18,865 nt of DNA from Pseudomonadota bacterium (GTDB lineage: Bacteria > Pseudomonadota > Gammaproteobacteria > Burkholderiales > Burkholderiaceae_C). Below are positions 1 through 7,349 of this stretch, in pieces. The notes under the pieces are model-generated. The model worked only from the letters and a program-made list of their open reading frames with translations. It searched no databases and was not told the DNA's origin. Position 1 is the first letter of the stretch; each line of letters opens with the position of its first letter. The stretch covers positions 1-18,865 of the forward strand of contig JAEWPH010000042.1 in NCBI GenBank assembly GCA_023460715.1, given 5' to 3'. The position numbers and the translations under genes are program-made.

Positions 1-1274
1 CACCGGCAGTGGCCGAACCCGCGGCCGTGCGGCAGCGGCGCGTGCCGGGCGCCGTGCCCGATGACCGCGACGCGCTGCAGCCGGGCAAGCGCGTGATGCT
101 GGTGGTGGAGGACGACGTGCGCTTCGCCCGCATCCTGTACGACCTGGCGCGCGAGATGGACTTCCAGTGCATCGTCACGCACACCGGCGGCGAAGGCCTG
201 GCCGCGGCGCTGGAATACATGCCCAGCGCCGTGGTGCTGGACATGAACCTGCCTGACTTCTCCGGGCTGGGCGTGCTCGACCAGCTCAAGCGCAACCCGG
301 CCACGCGGCACATTCCCGTGCACGTGGTCTCCGTGGCCGACTATGCGCAGGAAGCCCTGGGCCGCGGCGCGATCGGCTATGCGCTCAAGCCCGTCAAGCG
401 CGAGGAACTGGTCCACGCGCTGGAGCGCATGGAGGCCAAGTTCACGCAGAGCATGCGCCGCGTGCTGGTGGTGGAGGACGACGACCGCCAGCGCGAGAGC
501 GTGGGCCACCTGCTGGCCAACGGCGACGTGGAGATCGTCGGCGCAGAAACGGCGCAGCGCGCCCTGGAACTGCTGCGCTCCACCACCTTCGACTGCATGG
601 TGATGGACCTGAACCTGCCCGACCTCAGCGGCTACGAACTGCTCGAGCAGATGGCCGAGCAGGAGGATGTGGCCTTCCCGCCGGTCATCGTCTACACGGG
701 CCGCTCGCTGTCGCGGGACGAGGAGCAGCAGCTGCGCCGCTTCTCCAAGTCCATCATCATCAAGGATGCCCGTTCGCCCGAGCGGTTGCTGGACGAGGTC
801 ACCCTGTTCCTGCACCAGGTCGAATCCACGCTGCCCATGGAGCGGCGCAAGATGCTGCAGGCCGCGCGCGACCGCGACGCCACGTTCGACGGCCGCACCA
901 TCCTGGTGGTGGAAGACGACGTGCGCAACGTGTTCGCCCTCTCCAGCGTGCTGGAGCCCACCGGCGCACGGGTGGAGATCGCCCGCAATGGCCGCGAGGC
1001 GCTGGAGGCGCTGGAGCGCGCCGCCACGCCCGGCGCCGCAGCGGTGGACTTGGTGCTGATGGACATCATGATGCCGGAGATGGACGGTTTCACGGCCATG
1101 AAGGAGATCCGCAAGCGGTCCGAATGGCGGCGCCTGCCCATCATCGCCCTCACGGCCAAGGCCATGAAGGACGACCAGGAGAAATGCCTGGCCGCCGGTG
1201 CCAACGATTACATCGCCAAGCCGCTGGACGTGGAGAAGCTGCTCTCGCTGGTCCGCGTGTGGATGCCCAAGTAA
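1..1274 (+). CDS. Triple-receiver C-terminal part of a probable hybrid sensor histidine kinase (5' truncated by window)
   Basis: This is a phosphorelay protein with three tandem receiver (REC) domains. Numbering from the GTG at position 9, REC1 spans about 28-145 (acidic pair D35/D36, phospho-acceptor D78, lysine K128). REC2 spans about 150-270 (D157/D158, D200, K252). REC3 spans about 297-421 (D303/D304, D352, K404). All three keep the acidic pocket, the acceptor aspartate and the lysine, so all could be phosphorylated. The frame is open to the left edge, and the first 25 residues look like a linker rather than a protein start. I infer that this is the tail of a larger hybrid kinase whose kinase core lies upstream of the window, although a stand-alone three-REC protein from the GTG cannot be excluded. 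The next gene starts 14 nt after the stop, so the two are probably cotranscribed. Confidence 0.85.
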   Translation, partial: PAVAEPAAVRQRRVPGAVPDDRDALQPGKRVMLVVEDDVRFARILYDLAREMDFQCIVTHTGGEGLAAALEYMPSAVVLDMNLPDFSGLGVLDQLKRNPATRHIPVHVVSVADYAQEALGRGAIGYALKPVKREELVHALERMEAKFTQSMRRVLVVEDDDRQRESVGHLLANGDVEIVGAETAQRALELLRSTTFDCMVMDLNLPDLSGYELLEQMAEQEDVAFPPVIVYTGRSLSRDEEQQLRRFSKSIIIKDARSPERLLDEVTLFLHQVESTLPMERRKMLQAARDRDATFDGRTILVVEDDVRNVFALSSVLEPTGARVEIARNGREALEALERAATPGAAAVDLVLMDIMMPEMDGFTAMKEIRKRSEWRRLPIIALTAKAMKDDQEKCLAAGANDYIAKPLDVEKLLSLVRVWMPK

Positions 1275-1288
1275 GGGAGCGGGGCCCG

Positions 1289-2125
1289 GTGCTGCAGCAA
1301 CGCAAGAAGACCTTCGACATCGAACAGCACCTGCTGATCGAGGCCATCTACCACCGCTTCCACTACGACTTCCGCGGCTACGCGCAGGCCTCGCTCAAGC
1401 GGCGCCTGCAGACGGCGCTCACGCGCTTCAACTGCCGCTCGCTGTCGCAGCTGCAGCACCTGGTGCTGCACGAGCCCGAGGTCTTTCCGGCCATGCTGGA
1501 ATACCTCACGGTGCAGGTCAGCGAGATGTTCCGCGACCCCACCTATTTCCGCGCCCTGCGCGAGAAGGTGGTGCCGCTGCTGCGCACCTACCCGTCGCTC
1601 AAGATCTGGGTGGCCGGCTGCAGCACGGGCGAGGAGGTCTATTCGCTGGCCATCCTGCTGCGCGAGGAGGGCCTGCTGGAGCGCACGCTTATCTACGCCA
1701 CCGACATCAACGCCACGGCGCTGCATAAGGCGGAGGCGGGCGTCTACGACATCGAGCGGGTGCGTGGCTTCACCGAGAACCATGCGCGCTCGGGCGGCCG
1801 CTCATCCCTTTCGGAGCACTACAGCGCCGCCTATGGCCGCGTGGTCATGGACAAGAGCCTGCGGCGGCACATCGTGTTCTCCGACCACAGCCTGGCGACC
1901 GACAGCGTGTTCGCCGAAGTGCACTTGGTGTCGTGCCGCAACGTGCTGATCTACTTCGACCGCGACCTGCAGGACCGGGCGCTGGGCCTGTTCCACGAGG
2001 CGCTGTGCCACAAGGGATTTCTGGGGCTGGGCTCCAAGGAGTCGCTGCGCTTTTCGTCGCACGCGTCCGATTTCGACGACTTCGTGCCGGAGGATCGCGT
2101 CTACCGTAAGCGGGTGGGTGCATGA
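1289..2125 (+). CDS. cheR: CheR-type SAM-dependent protein-glutamate methyltransferase
   Basis: CheR enzymes methylate glutamates of chemoreceptors using S-adenosylmethionine. The protein is 278 aa, the normal length for the family. Residues 1-90 form the all-helical N-terminal domain. The SAM-binding Rossmann domain follows, with GCSTGEEVYSL at 110-120, the acidic ATDIN motif at 137-141 and the family motif CRNVLIYF at 216-223. The GTG start at 1289 is chosen because AAGGGAG at 1273-1279 lies 9 nt upstream; extending further upstream would only overlap the receiver gene. The stop overlaps the cheB start (ATGA, 2122-2125). There is no receptor, CheA or CheW gene in the window. The likely role is therefore in a non-canonical signalling complex with the flanking hybrid kinases, not necessarily flagellar chemotaxis. 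Confidence 0.9.
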   Translation: MLQQRKKTFDIEQHLLIEAIYHRFHYDFRGYAQASLKRRLQTALTRFNCRSLSQLQHLVLHEPEVFPAMLEYLTVQVSEMFRDPTYFRALREKVVPLLRTYPSLKIWVAGCSTGEEVYSLAILLREEGLLERTLIYATDINATALHKAEAGVYDIERVRGFTENHARSGGRSSLSEHYSAAYGRVVMDKSLRRHIVFSDHSLATDSVFAEVHLVSCRNVLIYFDRDLQDRALGLFHEALCHKGFLGLGSKESLRFSSHASDFDDFVPEDRVYRKRVGA

Positions 2126-2766
2126 GCGGAAAGGCGTCCTCTTCGTGGCCTGTGCGTGGTGAGCACAGCGCTGGCGGTCCGCAAAAAGCCGCCCGCTTCG
2201 ATGCCCTGGTCATCGGCGGCTCTGCGGGCAGCATTGAGGCCCTGTCCGTGCTGCTGCCGGCCCTGCCGGCCGATCTGCGGGCTTCCGTCTTCATCGTGCT
2301 GCACCTGCCGCGCGAACGGCCCAGCCTGCTGTGCGACATCTTCCAGCCGCGGTGCGCGGTGCCGCTGCGCGAGGCGCAGGACAAGGAGCCGGTCGAACCC
2401 GGCACCGTGTACTTCGCTCCGCCGGACTACCACCTGCTGGTCGATGCCGGGCCGTCGATGGCGCTGTCGGTGGACGACCCGGTGCACTTCTCGCGCCCCT
2501 CCATCGATGTGCTCTTCGAGTCAGCGGCCGACGTGTACGGCCCGCAGCTGCTCGCCGTGCTGCTCTCCGGCGCCAACCAGGACGGCGCAGACGGCATGGC
2601 GGCTGTGCAGCGCGCCGGCGGCGTGACGGTCGTGCAGCACCCGTCCTCCGCGCAGATGACGGCCATGCCGGAGGCTGCGCTTGCGCTGCTGGAGCCCGAC
2701 CATGTGCTGCCCCCGGCGCAGATCGCGTCGCTGATCAACCCCCTGCTCCTTGGGAGACCCGTGTGA
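2122..2766 (+). CDS. cheB: Stand-alone CheB-type protein-glutamate methylesterase/deamidase domain
   Basis: CheB removes the methyl groups that CheR adds and deamidates receptor glutamines. This 214-aa protein is only the catalytic domain. The serine nucleophile is in GGSAGS (S34), the histidine is H61 in the VLHLP segment, and the aspartate is in GANQDGADG (probably D154). There is no N-terminal receiver domain, unlike canonical CheB of about 350 aa, so the usual phosphorylation control must be absent or supplied by a partner. The first 25 residues are low complexity. The start is the ATG that overlaps the cheR stop by 4 nt; the SD is weak (GGGTGGGTG), which is typical of translational coupling. 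The stop overlaps the next start (GTGA). Confidence 0.9.
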   Translation: MSGKASSSWPVRGEHSAGGPQKAARFDALVIGGSAGSIEALSVLLPALPADLRASVFIVLHLPRERPSLLCDIFQPRCAVPLREAQDKEPVEPGTVYFAPPDYHLLVDAGPSMALSVDDPVHFSRPSIDVLFESAADVYGPQLLAVLLSGANQDGADGMAAVQRAGGVTVVQHPSSAQMTAMPEAALALLEPDHVLPPAQIASLINPLLLGRPV

Positions 2767-3917
2767 TTTTCAGTCCTTCCACGCCGCAGTCCGCGTCCGG
2801 AAATCCCAACGTCAAATGCCTGCTCGTCGACGACGTCGAAGAGAACCTCATCGCGCTGGAGGCGCTGCTGCAGCGCGACGGCGTGGACATCCTCAAGGCC
2901 AGCTCCGGCCCCGAGGCGCTGGAACTGCTGCTGCAGCACAGCGATGTGGCGCTGGCGCTGCTGGACGTGCAGATGCCCGAGATGAACGGTTTCGAGCTGG
3001 CCGAGCTGATCCGCGGCAGCGAGCGCACGCGCCATGTGCCCCTGATCTTCATGACGGCCGGCTCGCGCGACCAGAACTGGCAGTTCAAGGGCTATGAGAC
3101 CGGGGCGGTGGACTTTCTATACAAGCCCATCGATCCGCACATGCTGATCAACAAGGCCAACGTCTTCTTCGAGCTGCACCGCCAGAAGCGCGCCATCGCG
3201 CGGGAGCTGCACGAGCGCACGGAAGCCCTGCGCATCAACGAGATGTTCATGGCCGTGCTCAGCCACGACCTGCGCGGTCCGCTCAGCGCGATCCTTGCCT
3301 CCGCCATGGTGCTGCAGCGGCCGCAGGATGCGGACAAGGTGCACACGCTGGCCGAGAAGATCCAGAGCTCGGGCCGGCGCATGGGCCGCATGATCGAGGA
3401 TTTGCTGGATGTGACCCGTGCCCGCCAGGCCGGCGGGCTGGTGGTGCGGCGCCAGCCGATGGACCTGTTCGAAGCGGCCCAGCGGACCGTGCAGGAGATC
3501 CGCTCCAGCCATCCCGAACGGGTCGTCGATGTGGAGCAGGCGGGGGACCTGCAGGGCGCCTGGGACGGCGAGCGCTTGTGCCAGGTGCTGTCCAACCTGC
3601 TGGGCAACGCCATGCACCACGGGGCGCCGGACCAGCCGGTGCTGCTGCGCCTGGACGGCTCCGCGCCCGATGCGGTGGCGTTCTCGGTCACCAACGGCGG
3701 CACCATTCCGCCCGACCTGATTCCGCATCTGTTCGACCCGTTCCGCGGCCGCTCACGCGCCGGCAGCGGCGGGCATCAGGGCCTGGGGCTGGGCCTGTAC
3801 ATCGTGCAGCAGCTGGTGCTGGCGCATGACGGCCGCATCGACGTGTGCTCGCGCGAGGGCCGCACGGCCTTCCACGTGGTGCTGCCCCGGGGCATAGCCG
3901 ACCACAGCGCGGGCTGA
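2763..3917 (+). CDS. Receiver-histidine kinase (REC-HisKA-HATPase)
   Basis: This is a soluble 384-aa kinase with an N-terminal receiver. The REC domain spans about 17-135, with acidic residues D23/D24, acceptor D68 and lysine K121. A coiled-coil-like linker (136-160) leads to HisKA, with H-box SHDLRGPL and phospho-histidine H168. The HATPase_c domain has N-box QVLSNLLGNAMHHG (N282), F-box FDPF (324-327) and G2 box GLGLGLYI (340-347). No membrane segment is seen, so the input comes through the receiver. The GTG start at 2763 overlaps the cheB TGA (GTGA), with GGGAGA at 2752-2757 as ribosome binding site. This REC-first architecture following cheR and cheB suggests a phosphorelay in which the upstream multi-receiver protein passes signal to this kinase or takes it from it. 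Confidence 0.9.
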   Translation: MIFSPSTPQSASGNPNVKCLLVDDVEENLIALEALLQRDGVDILKASSGPEALELLLQHSDVALALLDVQMPEMNGFELAELIRGSERTRHVPLIFMTAGSRDQNWQFKGYETGAVDFLYKPIDPHMLINKANVFFELHRQKRAIARELHERTEALRINEMFMAVLSHDLRGPLSAILASAMVLQRPQDADKVHTLAEKIQSSGRRMGRMIEDLLDVTRARQAGGLVVRRQPMDLFEAAQRTVQEIRSSHPERVVDVEQAGDLQGAWDGERLCQVLSNLLGNAMHHGAPDQPVLLRLDGSAPDAVAFSVTNGGTIPPDLIPHLFDPFRGRSRAGSGGHQGLGLGLYIVQQLVLAHDGRIDVCSREGRTAFHVVLPRGIADHSAG

Positions 3918-3942
3918 AGCCGCGGATGCGGCCGCTCCACGG

Positions 3943-3958
3943 GGCGCGACGGCGCGCC
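3943..3958. terminator. GC-rich hairpin between convergent genes (weak candidate)
   Basis: A 6-bp perfect stem (GGCGCG/CGCGCC) with a 4-nt loop lies 26 nt after the kinase stop, between it and the convergent response regulator. There is no T-run on either side, so it would be at most a weak or Rho-assisted 3' end. Such stems are common by chance at this GC content. Confidence 0.25.
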
Positions 3959-4048
3959 GCGCAGGGCGGTTGAAAAAACGAGGGAAGAAGCGTGGGGAGG
4001 CGCGCCCTGGTGCGGCGGGTTGCCGCGGGCCGTGGGGGGCGCGAAGGA

Positions 4049-4420
4049 TCAGGCCAGGCTGGGGCCGGCCAGCTGGACCTGGACGGACGCCAGCAGCGTT
4101 TCCAGCTCTTCCAGCTCGAACGGTTTGAGCAGCGAGCGCACGTGCGGCCCCATGGCCTTGAGCGCGTGCGGGAACTGGTAGCCGGAGCACAGGACGATCC
4201 AGCGGTCGGGATCGGCGGCCAGCAGCTTGCGGCACAGGTCGGTGCCGGACATGCCGGGCAGGCTCACGTCGGTGACGACCAGATCGAAGGGATCGGCGGC
4301 GTCGAGTTCCAGGGCTTCTTCTGCGGTGGCGCAGGCGGTGACCGTTCGGCCCTCGCCCTCCATCAGCATGCCGATGGATTCACGCAGTTCGCAGTTGTCC
4401 TCCACATACAGGATGCGCAT
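4049..4420 (-). CDS. Single-domain response regulator (CheY-like receiver)
   Basis: This 123-aa protein is one receiver domain with no output domain. The acidic residues are E7/D8, the acceptor aspartate is D51 (VVTDVSLPG), the conserved Ser/Thr position is probably S79 and the lysine is K99 (LLKPF). The ATG at 4420 is chosen because the receiver fold begins at once (MRILYVEDN). The open frame extends upstream to 4720, but that stretch encodes no recognisable domain and overlaps a divergent repeat. The gene converges on the receiver-kinase gene, and their stops are 131 nt apart. It is a plausible diffusible phospho-acceptor for that kinase, but this rests on position only. Confidence 0.85.
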   Translation of the reverse strand: MRILYVEDNCELRESIGMLMEGEGRTVTACATAEEALELDAADPFDLVVTDVSLPGMSGTDLCRKLLAADPDRWIVLCSGYQFPHALKAMGPHVRSLLKPFELEELETLLASVQVQLAGPSLA

Positions 4421-4754
4421 GGTGCTCAAACCCGGCCGTGGCCGCCCTGGCAGGGAGCGGTGCACAACAAAGCTGCAGCGCGGCACCGGCCCAGGGAGAG
4501 GGCGCGTGATGCGGTGCCGGGAAGGGTGTCCCGCCGGGGAGCGCAGCCGTGGCGGAACGCGTCTGCCATGTTCATAAAGCCTTTGTCTGTAGGTGATTTG
4601 CCATGCGAGCCCTGGATCTTTTGTCAGATGCGGCTGGCCGTGTGTAGGACAAGCGCGCAATGCCCGCCGTTGCACAGGCAGAACGCGGGGGTCGAAGTGC
4701 CCGAAGCGCTCTTCCATCAAGCGCTTATAGCTATTAAAACGAGAGCGGCGCCGT
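4421..4754. other. Non-coding stretch upstream of the response regulator
   Basis: About 330 bases lie between the response regulator start and the alkB stop, and I see no credible gene. The half nearest the regulator should hold its promoter, but no good -35/-10 pair was found. Two TGTAGG motifs (4588-4593 and 4643-4648; CCTACA on the regulator's strand) lie 55 nt apart. The alkB-proximal end holds a copy of the intergenic repeat (about 4711-4740). Confidence 0.5.
4711..4740 (-). repeat. Intergenic repeat, copy A (partial)
   Basis: On the minus strand this reads AATAGCTATAAGCGCTTGATGG and continues with a second GCGCTT. It shares the AGCT...GCGCTTGATGG core and the GCTAT end with the copies at 7221 and 15901. 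It lies 15-44 nt after the alkB stop codon. Only one arm is evident, so it looks like a shortened copy. Confidence 0.6.
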
Positions 4755-5405
4755 TCAGCCTGCTTTGCGGAATGTCAGGTTGACGCGAAAAGGCCCGGTG
4801 AGCGGATGGCTGCCCGGCGCCACGGGCAGCACGCCGTGAAAGCGCAACCGGTCCACGCCGCCCCACACCACGACGTCGCCATGCGCCAGCGGCACGCGCC
4901 AGGCCTTGTCGCCCCTGGCCATGCCGCCCCACAGGAAGGTCGCGGGCAGGCCCAGCGAGACGGAGACGATGGGGGCCGCCAGATCGCGTTCGTCGCGGTC
5001 CTGGTGCAGCGACAACCGCGTGCCGGGCGCATAGCGGTTGATGAGACAGGCGTCCGGCTCGAAGGCTTCGAACCCTGCCGCTTGCGCCGACGCCCGTGCG
5101 AGCCTGAGCAGCGCCGCCGGCAGGGCGGGCCACGGCTCGCCCGTGAGCGGGTCGTGCGTGGCGTAGCGGTAGCCCCGCCGGTCGCTGACCCAGCCACGCG
5201 CGCCGCAGTTCGTGGTGGCCACCGACATGGCGCGGCCGCCCGGTGTTTCCATGTGCCGCCAGGGCGCACGGGCTGCGATGGCCTCGACGGCAGCCCACAG
5301 GACGGATGCGTCGGCCCGCGCAGCGCCCTGCAGCAGCACCGCCTGGGGGCCTAGCAAGAGATGGGCGGGTTGCGCGCCCGCAGCGGCAAGCAGATCGGCT
5401 GTCAT
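4755..5405 (-). CDS. alkB: DNA oxidative demethylase AlkB
   Basis: AlkB is an Fe(II)/2-oxoglutarate dioxygenase that repairs 1-methyladenine and 3-methylcytosine in single-stranded DNA and RNA by oxidative demethylation. The protein is 216 aa, the same length as the E. coli enzyme. The iron ligands are H134 and D136 (LSLHQDRDE) and H190 (RLRFHGV). The 2-oxoglutarate-binding arginine is R207 (PFRVNLTFRKAG), with R213 as the second arginine. These positions are offset by a constant +3 from E. coli H131/D133/H187/R204/R210. The TNCGARGW segment near 65-72 fits the nucleotide-recognition lid. No ada gene is adjacent, so it appears monocistronic. It is divergent from the DsbA-like gene across a 141-nt gap. 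Confidence 0.96.
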   Translation of the reverse strand: MTADLLAAAGAQPAHLLLGPQAVLLQGAARADASVLWAAVEAIAARAPWRHMETPGGRAMSVATTNCGARGWVSDRRGYRYATHDPLTGEPWPALPAALLRLARASAQAAGFEAFEPDACLINRYAPGTRLSLHQDRDERDLAAPIVSVSLGLPATFLWGGMARGDKAWRVPLAHGDVVVWGGVDRLRFHGVLPVAPGSHPLTGPFRVNLTFRKAG

Positions 5406-5458
5406 GGTGAAGCCCGCATGGTAGGGCAGGCCGTGGCCGATGCGATGGAGCGCGCCCT

Positions 5459-5486
5459 CACAGGACAGGCCTGCCTGTTTCCTGTG
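5459..5486. promoter_or_regulatory. Imperfect dyad between divergent alkB and dsbA-like genes
   Basis: The left arm (5459-5470) reads CACAGGACAGGC. The right arm (5473-5486) reads GCCTGTTTCCTGTG, whose reverse complement is CACAGGAAACAGGC. The arms match throughout except for two extra adenines. The dyad sits about midway between the two start codons (53 nt from alkB, 60 nt from the oxidoreductase). It could be an operator or a transcript hairpin; the regulator is not identifiable. Confidence 0.4.
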
Positions 5487-5546
5487 GGCAGCACGGGCAT
5501 TGCAGCCCGCCTACCATGGCGGCTTGGCTTTTTTCCGGAGCGCCGC

Positions 5547-6233
5547 ATGACCGCCACCACGCCCACCACCCTCAAGATCGATTTCGTCTCCGATGTGTCC
5601 TGCCCATGGTGCGCCATCGGCCTGCACGCGCTGGAGCAGGCCGCCGGGCGGCTGCAGGGCGAGGTGGCGCTGGACCTGCATTTCCAGCCCTTCGAGCTCA
5701 ACCCGCAGATGGGCGCCGAAGGCCAGGACATTGCCGAGCACCTGTTCGAGAAGTACGGCGCCACGCCGGAGCAGTCGCAGAAGAACCGCGATGCGATCAC
5801 CGAGCGCGGCGCGGCGCTGGGCTTCACCTTCAACATGGGCCGGCGCGGCCGCATCTACAACACCTTCGACGCGCACCGTTTGCTGCACTGGGCGGGCGAA
5901 GAGGGCGCGGCCGGCCAGCAGGCGGCGCTCAAGCACGCGCTGTTCGAGGCGTACTTCACCCACGGCCAGAACCCCGGCAGCCACGACGTGCTGCTGCGCC
6001 TGATCGCTCAGCTGGGGCTGGACGCGGAGCGCGCCCGGGCGGTGCTGGCGTCTGATGAATACGCCTATGCCGTGCGCGAGCAGGAGGCGTTCTACCAGCA
6101 GCACGGCATCCACTCCGTGCCGGCCGTCATCGTCAACGGCCGCCACCTCATCCAGGGCGGCCAGCCGGTGGAGGTGTTCGAGCAGGCGCTGCGCCAGATT
6201 GCCGGGCAGGACGGCGGCAGCGCTGCGGCCTGA
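5547..6233 (+). CDS. DsbA-family (FrnE-like) thiol oxidoreductase
   Basis: This is a 228-aa thioredoxin-fold protein of the FrnE/2-hydroxychromene-2-carboxylate isomerase-like DsbA branch. The N-terminal strand (IDFVSDVSCPWC) carries the CPWC active site (C19, C22). The cis-proline loop is GIHSVPAVIVNG (P192). A helical insertion occupies about 60-180. There is no signal peptide, so it is probably cytoplasmic, unlike classical periplasmic DsbA. The ATG at 5547 is chosen because GGAG (5537-5540) is 6 nt upstream and the thioredoxin fold starts soon after. FrnE-type proteins are linked to thiol-redox and oxidative-stress tolerance. Divergence from alkB across a shared dyad hints at joint stress control, which is inference. 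Confidence 0.88.
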   Translation: MTATTPTTLKIDFVSDVSCPWCAIGLHALEQAAGRLQGEVALDLHFQPFELNPQMGAEGQDIAEHLFEKYGATPEQSQKNRDAITERGAALGFTFNMGRRGRIYNTFDAHRLLHWAGEEGAAGQQAALKHALFEAYFTHGQNPGSHDVLLRLIAQLGLDAERARAVLASDEYAYAVREQEAFYQQHGIHSVPAVIVNGRHLIQGGQPVEVFEQALRQIAGQDGGSAAA

Positions 6234-6320
6234 GCCGTGCGCTGGGTCTGCAGGCCGGGCGGCGATCCTGCGCGCAGGCCGGCGAGGACGAATCGAGAGC
6301 AAGCGGCTCGCCGCGGTATT

Positions 6321-6426
6321 TGCTATCTTTAGGATAGCTTTATGCGCTGGATGTGTATGGCTTCCCAGGCATAAAGAATTTGAAATCAAGAGCTGATAAG
6401 CGCATGCAGCTCCTGATCTGATAGCG
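6321..6426. repeat. Intergenic palindromic repeat, copy B
   Basis: The element lies between the convergent dsbA-like and creA genes, ending 21 nt before the creA stop. It starts with a small hairpin GCTATC/GATAGC (6322-6327 and 6333-6338). It continues with AGCTTTATGCGCTGGATG and ends with the inverted counterpart, which on the minus strand reads AGCTGCATGCGCTTAT, with a terminal GCGCTATC. The arms form a long imperfect stem that could serve as a bidirectional 3' end. Confidence 0.65.
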
Positions 6427-6447
6427 CTGCCCTCAGCGTCCGAGGGC

Positions 6448-6969
6448 TTACTTCTTCACAGGAATCGGCATGGCGCGGTCCACCGGCACGGCCGTCACGC
6501 TGTTCTGCGGCGAGCCGTCGATGAGCTTGTCCGAATACGTCAGGTAGACCAGCGTGTTGCGTGGCGCGTCCACCATGCGCACGATGCGCAGGCGCTTGAA
6601 CAGCAGCGACATGCGCTCGCTGAAGACCTCCTCCTGCGCCTTGACGGGCGCCTTGGGAAAGCTGATCGGCCCCACCTGGCGGCAGGCGATCGACGCCTCG
6701 GCCTTGTCTTCCGCCAGGCCCAGCGAGCCCTTGATGCCGCCGACGCGGGCGCGCGAGACATAGCAGGTGACGCCCTGCACGGCGGGGTCGTCGTAGGCCT
6801 CCACGATGATGTCGTGGTCGCGCCCGATCAGCTTGAAGGCGGTGTCCACCGTGCCCACGGTGTCGGCGGCCTGGGCGCCGCCCGCCAGCGCGGCCAGGCC
6901 GATGGCTGCGGCGGCGAGCCGGCGCAGCGCGCCAGGAGCGAAGGGTGCGGAAAGGGAAGTGAGGCGCAT
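6448..6969 (-). CDS. creA: CreA family exported protein
   Basis: CreA is a widely conserved small exported protein of unknown function. The 173-aa product has a signal peptide ([10 protein letters not shown], arginines at 16-17, hydrophobic core 18-30, likely cleavage after AQA at 34). The mature part matches Cre[56 protein letters not shown] and [20 protein letters not shown]. Two cysteines (C69, C96) could form a disulfide in the periplasm. The ATG at 6969 is preferred over the longer open frame to 7215 because it puts the signal peptide at the N-terminus and has AGGA upstream. It follows cphA on the same strand, but a strong stem-loop separates them, so it is probably transcribed independently. 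Confidence 0.92.
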   Translation of the reverse strand: MRLTSLSAPFAPGALRRLAAAAIGLAALAGGAQAADTVGTVDTAFKLIGRDHDIIVEAYDDPAVQGVTCYVSRARVGGIKGSLGLAEDKAEASIACRQVGPISFPKAPVKAQEEVFSERMSLLFKRLRIVRMVDAPRNTLVYLTYSDKLIDGSPQNSVTAVPVDRAMPIPVKK

Positions 6970-7220
6970 CGGCGGATCCTGGAAGAGGGAAGAAGGGGAA
7001 GGGGCGATATCGGAACGGGAATGGAGCGATTCTGAGCCAGTACGCAGGCGCGGCCCGGTCGGTTCACCGCGGGCCGGGCGGGTGGGCCGCGCGGCGACGC
7101 TGGTGGGGGCGTTCAGGGCAGCGAGCCGGCCGGCCTGAGAGGCAATGGGGCGGTGAAGGCGATCAGCCGCCCCAGAGGCGGGCGGCTGCGTCGTCCGCAG
7201 CCGTCGTTCGCACACCGGTT

Positions 7221-7323
7221 GCTATGAAAAACAAAGCTGCCTGCGCTGATGGCAAGCGCCCTTCAGGTCTTCTTGTCTTGAAGTGGGCGTTCAATCAGCG
7301 CAGGCAGCTCTTGTTTCGATAGC
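7221..7323. repeat. Intergenic palindromic repeat, copy C (most complete)
   Basis: Two 30-nt arms (7221-7250 and 7294-7323) are near-perfect inverted repeats. Both begin GCTAT, and the inner 16 nt AGCTGCCTGCGCTGAT pairs perfectly with its counterpart. The 43-nt centre has further inverted pairing (CGCCCTTCAG against CTTGAAGTGGGCG). The element begins 26 nt after the cphA stop. It is the best-preserved member of the family seen at 4711, 6321, 9985 and 15901. Confidence 0.85.
7226..7309 (-). terminator. Probable intrinsic terminator of the cphA transcript
   Basis: Read on the minus strand, the perfect 16-bp stem of the repeat (7235-7250 with 7294-7309) is followed by the U-rich tail TTGTTTTTC (7234-7226). 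This has the form of a Rho-independent terminator, though with a long loop of 43 nt. It is placed directly after the cphA stop codon. Confidence 0.65.
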
Positions 7324-7349
7324 GCGCGGGTGGCCCGCCGCCAGCGGGG

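Noticed and set aside
4621..4649. Plus-strand promoter TTGTCA-N17-GTAGGA
   Set aside because: The -10 is poor and the only downstream genes on this side run in the opposite direction.
4421..4720. 100-residue N-terminal extension of the response regulator
   Set aside because: Arg/Pro-rich without fold or homology; a receiver domain normally starts at the chosen ATG, and the extension would run into repeat copy A.
6970..7215. 82-residue extension of CreA
   Set aside because: It would bury the signal peptide in the middle of the protein; the ATG at 6969 has a proper SD.
7221..7323. Insertion-sequence ends or attachment site suggested by the 30-nt inverted repeat
   Set aside because: No transposase lies between the arms (43 nt only) and no target duplication is evident; other copies show a dispersed palindromic repeat instead.
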